Shown here piece after piece: positions 61,408 through 64,000 of a stretch of DNA of 64,000 nucleotides. The notes beneath the pieces are model-generated. The model was not told the DNA's origin. It saw nothing but the letters and a program-made list of their open reading frames with translations, and did no database searches. Made by a program: the position numbers and the translations under genes. The stretch's first letter is position 1. The number at the start of each line of letters is the position of its first letter. This DNA is from Pseudomonas sp. S06B 330 (GTDB lineage Bacteria; Pseudomonadota; Gammaproteobacteria; Pseudomonadales; Pseudomonadaceae), in contig NZ_CP088149.1 of the NCBI RefSeq assembly GCF_002845275.2, positions 411,501 to 475,500 of the forward strand, read 5' to 3'.

Positions 61408-61441
61408 AAAAAAGGCCCACCTTTCGGTGAGCCTCTTTTTT
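61408..61441 (-). terminator. Terminator downstream of tRNA-Thr
   Basis: A hairpin GGC-CCACC / GGTGA-GCC with a short loop is flanked by runs of A and T, giving a T-run on both strands. It can stop the tRNA transcript and also relBE. One internal mismatch weakens the stem. Confidence 0.7.
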
Positions 61442-61449
61442 ACTGCGTA

Positions 61450-61525
<76 letters not shown>

Positions 61526-61622
61526 ACAGGGTCGCCATTATAGCGATCAGTTTGCATCTGTAAACTACTTCTGCAAGATTCCTTGCAAAGCCTTTATTCA
61601 ACAGGCTTTGCAAGGCGTTTTC

Positions 61623-61865
61623 TTACCAGCCGCGGTGCAATGTCGTGGCGTCGGGTTCGCTTTGGCTTGGGTCGAAAAGCATCGGCTTGTGCTCGTGGCA
61701 ACCGCGCTTGTTGCAGTGCGTGGAAGGCTGAGCTGGCAGGCCGTTATCGCCCAGCACTTGCATCTGTGGCATGTCCCAGTCAGACGTTGGGGTGTAGCTT
61801 GTGCCGCTGCAACCGGCCAGGGCCAGGAGGAAGGTGAGCAAGGCGAGGGAGGAAGGTTTGTTCAC
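61623..61865 (-). CDS. Small lipoprotein
   Basis: An 80-residue putative lipoprotein from GTG 61865 (GGAA upstream). Signal peptide with lipobox LALAGC places the lipidated Cys at residue 19; +2 Ser suggests outer-membrane sorting. The mature part contains CNKRGCHEHK, a possible disulfide or metal motif. I do not recognise the family. Confidence 0.7.
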   Translation of the reverse strand: MNKPSSLALLTFLLALAGCSGTSYTPTSDWDMPQMQVLGDNGLPAQPSTHCNKRGCHEHKPMLFDPSQSEPDATTLHRGW

Positions 61866-61976
61866 GGTGAATTCCGTTTTCTAAAGGTCGGTCTTTGATG
61901 AGGATGCTCGGGTTGGTGCGCCAGTCGTAACCCAGGTACCTCAGGGGGGGCTGATGAACAGGGCAGATCAGTTTAT

Positions 61977-62022
61977 ACGACCGCTTCGCAGTCGATCGCA
62001 GCCTGGCGGCAGCGGCTACAGC
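61977..62022. repeat. REP element, single unit
   Basis: ACGACCGCTTCGCAGTCGAT begins the unit, followed by CGCAGCCTGGCGGCAGCGGC and TAC. It matches the right half of the REP at 10971-11066 almost base for base. It lies upstream of both the lipoprotein gene and mdtJI. Confidence 0.75.
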
Positions 62023-62163
62023 GTGATGAATAATATAATTTACGAACCTTTCTGCAGCCTTTAAGGGCTTTCACCTAAATACGGGCTGAAAGACGCGAAA
62101 TTTAATTAGTCATTTTCTATCGATTTGACTTTTACGATGCCTTGAGTTAATTTGTTGTTCATT

Positions 62164-62241
62164 ATGTTGAACACTAAAGCGTACCTGCTCCCCACCTCTC
62201 GTTTGGTCTCCCGTGAAAATCACTGGACCGGCGGTCTGTAG
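62164..62241 (+). CDS. Possible leader peptide of mdtJI, 25 codons
   Basis: A 25-codon frame ending RENHWTGGL precedes mdtJ by 92 bp. It lacks a clear Shine-Dalgarno. In E. coli the mdtJI operon is preceded by the short regulatory frame mdtU, so a leader peptide is plausible. Sequence similarity to MdtU is not claimed. Confidence 0.35.
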   Translation: MLNTKAYLLPTSRLVSRENHWTGGL

Positions 62242-62333
62242 CGCCTCCCCCGACAATCAGCTTTTTTCTCTGTTTTTGTCTGTAGCCGTCGCCGATTACG
62301 TGCCCGGTTTTGTGTCGCCCGTGGGAGGGCATC

Positions 62334-62693
62334 ATGCGTTCCTGGATCTATTTGTTTATCGCCATCACCGCTGAGGTGATCGGTACGGCGTCGATGAAAT
62401 TCGCCGCCACTCACTCCCCACTCCTCGGACATGGCTTGATGTACGCCATGATCGGTCTGTCGTACTTCTTCCTGGCGCTGGCAGTAAAGCGTGTGCCGGT
62501 AGGCGTGGCCTACGCGCTGTGGGAAGGCATTGGCATCGTGCTGATCACCCTGATCAGTGTCACCTGGTTGGGTGAAAGCCTGGGGCTGCTCAAGGCTGCC
62601 GGCCTGGGTGTGATGATCGCCGGTATTCTGCTGATCAAGGCCGGCACTCGCCCAGCACCTGCCGAGCGCAACATGGAGGCCTTGCCATGCTAA
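62334..62693 (+). CDS. mdtJ: Spermidine exporter subunit MdtJ (SMR family)
   Basis: Four-helix small multidrug-resistance protein, 119 residues from ATG 62334 (GGGAGGG upstream). The conserved Glu is in [14 protein letters not shown] (about residue 15). [20 protein letters not shown] and the ending [11 protein letters not shown] closely resemble E. coli MdtJ. It overlaps mdtI by 7 bp; SMR pairs of this type form heterodimers exporting spermidine. Confidence 0.9.
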   Translation: MRSWIYLFIAITAEVIGTASMKFAATHSPLLGHGLMYAMIGLSYFFLALAVKRVPVGVAYALWEGIGIVLITLISVTWLGESLGLLKAAGLGVMIAGILLIKAGTRPAPAERNMEALPC

Positions 62694-63016
62694 GCATGAA
62701 CTGGATTCCATTTGCCTGGCTGGGCCTGGCTATCGTGCTGGAAGTCATCGCCAACTTGCTGCTCAAGTACTCCGATGGTTTTCGCAAACGTGGCCTGGGC
62801 GTTATCTCGATTCTCTGTGTGCTGGCGGCCTTTACCGCCCTGGCCCAAGCTGTTCGCGATATTGAACTGTCGCTGGCGTACGCCATCTGGGGTGGCTTCG
62901 GCATCCTCGCTACAGTGGCTATGGGGTGGGCGCTATTTGGCCAGCGATTGGCCGGGCGGGGCTGGCTGGGCCTGGTGCTGTTGCTGGTAGGCATGAGCTT
63001 GCTGAAACTGGCCTGA
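62687..63016 (+). CDS. mdtI: Spermidine exporter subunit MdtI (SMR family)
   Basis: Partner SMR subunit, 109 residues, the same length as E. coli Mdt[21 protein letters not shown] carries the conserved Glu; [12 protein letters not shown] and [17 protein letters not shown] match the family. Exports spermidine together with MdtJ; fits the putrescine-producing aguBA genes elsewhere in the window. Confidence 0.92.
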   Translation: MLSMNWIPFAWLGLAIVLEVIANLLLKYSDGFRKRGLGVISILCVLAAFTALAQAVRDIELSLAYAIWGGFGILATVAMGWALFGQRLAGRGWLGLVLLLVGMSLLKLA

Positions 63017-63257
63017 TATACCTGCTTAGAACATTTTGCTGAAAAGCTTATGCACAAGGCGCGTGCCAGCCGTGTGGTGCGCACATCGGACCAACGCTCG
63101 CCGTTGGTCTTTGCGCAAATGGCTGTTTTTGTTGGCGATAAACCGCTGAGCAAAAAACCATCAATCGTTGAAAGCGCTTGGATCCAAGGTTTTTGAGGGT
63201 TTTTTCAAAAGGTTTCCCACAGACTTATCCACAGGCTGCACACATGTCAGCGAATGA
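63017..63257. other. Spacer with two DnaA-box sequences
   Basis: The 241-bp spacer between convergent genes contains TTATGCACA (63048-63056) and TTATCCACA (63225-63233), both fitting the DnaA-box consensus TTATNCACA in the same orientation. There is also TTTTGA/TCAAAA pairing near 63191-63210. No origin genes (dnaA, gidA, rpmH) are near. Confidence 0.45.
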
Positions 63258-64000
63258 CTATCGCTCGGCCAGCAGCATGAGGTTGCGCGGCGTCAGCGGT
63301 TGCTGACAAAACACCCCTAGCTGTACCCGGTAGCCTTGCTCTTGCAGGTACAAGGCGCGGTCCAGCACCAGCCACAACTCCAGCGGGCGCCGGAACAGGT
63401 TACGCAGCAGCTCCAGGTTGCGCACCTGGCCCAGCCGTTGCCAGCCTGCGGTCTGCAACGCGTCCCAGTCGGGAGTCTGGTCAATCTGCAGACCCTTGAG
63501 GGCAGCCAGTTCCCGACAGTAGTCGGCAAACGGCTTGTGCAGCCAGCTGACCGGCAGTGACGGTGTGGGCAAATAGTCATCCTTGCCGCGCAAATGACGC
63601 TGCAGCAGATCGAAGCCAAGGCGTCTGGCCATCGACTCGTCACGCTGGCGACGAACCCGAGCACCTGCGGTGACGGTTTCACTGAGCGGCAGCCCCAGAT
63701 CATCAATGGACAATTGCAGTCCGGAGACCCTAGCGGCAGTGGATAACGGTTGATACTCCTGAGCCTGAATGCGGTTGTAGCAGCACGGGGCTATGGCCAA
63801 TTGCCGGCAGCCCTGACGGCTGGCCAGTTGCATCAAGCGCACATGCAGGTCGCCGCAGGCATGCAGGGCCACTGCGGTATGTTCGCTAGCCAGGTGTCGA
63901 CCGGCGTCTTCGGCCAGTACGTCCTGCAGTAGGTGCTCGGCGTTCAGTCCATGGTGTTGGCTGAGCGTATGACCTGCTTCGACCAACACCCGGTCATATT
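63258..64000 (-). CDS. SAM-dependent methyltransferase (5' end beyond window)
   Basis: At least 247 residues of the C-terminal part of a class I methyltransferase; the frame stays open through the window edge. The segment VALHACGDLHVRLM and APCCYNRIQ matches the GSTCD/METTL25-like Methyltransf_32 group. The SAM-binding glycine motif lies outside the window. Substrate unknown; RNA or protein are possible. Confidence 0.75.
   Translation of the reverse strand, partial: YDRVLVEAGHTLSQHHGLNAEHLLQDVLAEDAGRHLASEHTAVALHACGDLHVRLMQLASRQGCRQLAIAPCCYNRIQAQEYQPLSTAARVSGLQLSIDDLGLPLSETVTAGARVRRQRDESMARRLGFDLLQRHLRGKDDYLPTPSLPVSWLHKPFADYCRELAALKGLQIDQTPDWDALQTAGWQRLGQVRNLELLRNLFRRPLELWLVLDRALYLQEQGYRVQLGVFCQQPLTPRNLMLLAER

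Larger units (their letters stand above)
61866..62333. other. 468-bp spacer with a REP unit and the mdtJ leader
   Basis: Besides the REP unit (61977-62022) and the short leader frame (62164-62241), the segment 62025-62160 is AT-rich and probably carries the mdtJI promoter. Pyrimidine-rich runs at about 62242-62285 could slow or stop transcription. No guanidine riboswitch motif was recognised. Confidence 0.4.

Noticed and set aside
62025-62333. Guanidine riboswitch before the SMR genes
   Set aside because: No ACGR-loop hairpin pairs or ykkC-type core were found, and the proteins resemble spermidine exporters MdtJI rather than guanidine exporters.

Overview
The window is a stretch of a G+C-rich Pseudomonas chromosome, most likely from the P. 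fluorescens/P. putida complex. Evidence is the gene order (tauABCD, porin, lsfA, ssuEADCBF, gshA, tex, ompR-envZ, rimK, hslR-hslO, pckA), OprD-family porins, Pseudomonas-type REP elements and DUF3077-type small genes. No CRISPR array, rRNA, transposase or integrase was seen.

Left part (1-11 kb): a sulfonate-sulfur supercluster. The tau operon (minus; tauD cut by the window edge) imports and cleaves taurine. It is followed by an OprD-type porin, the 1-Cys peroxiredoxin LsfA and the ssu alkanesulfonate operon. From 11 to 31 kb are housekeeping and stress genes: a TetR regulator, gshA, a hotdog thioesterase, tex, ompR/envZ, rimK/rimB, hslR/hslO, pckA, a LuxR-type regulator with a degenerate receiver, cheR, a glycine-zipper protein, and an fdhD/YdeP-type molybdoenzyme pair with a LysR regulator.

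From 30.5 to 45.5 kb: a Kbp-like BON-LysM protein, yrfG, nudE-cysQ, then a minus-strand chain of tightly packed genes (rfbBACD for dTDP-L-rhamnose, a DctB/DctD-like two-component system, a thioesterase). A large kinase-aminotransferase fusion precedes aguBA (agmatine to putrescine). From 45.7 to 56.6 kb: a small hypothetical gene, a TonB siderophore receptor with a Fur-box candidate, an OprQ-like porin with a possible sRNA or attenuator upstream, an FMN glutamate-synthase-like protein, an MFS transporter, an LprI-like protein, hldD and a trimethylamine-monooxygenase-like FMO.

The most interesting region is 56985-61327. Two direct repeats, each carrying a structured leader, a DUF3077-type gene and a relBE toxin-antitoxin module, flank an AT-richer cassette: a T6SS hcp gene, a toxin with a C-terminal CdiA-CT RNase A-like domain, and a putative immunity gene. 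The left relBE copy is decayed; the right copy is intact and lies beside a tRNA-Thr gene. The window ends with a small lipoprotein, an mdtJI spermidine exporter with a possible leader peptide, a short DnaA-box-containing spacer and a partial methyltransferase gene.
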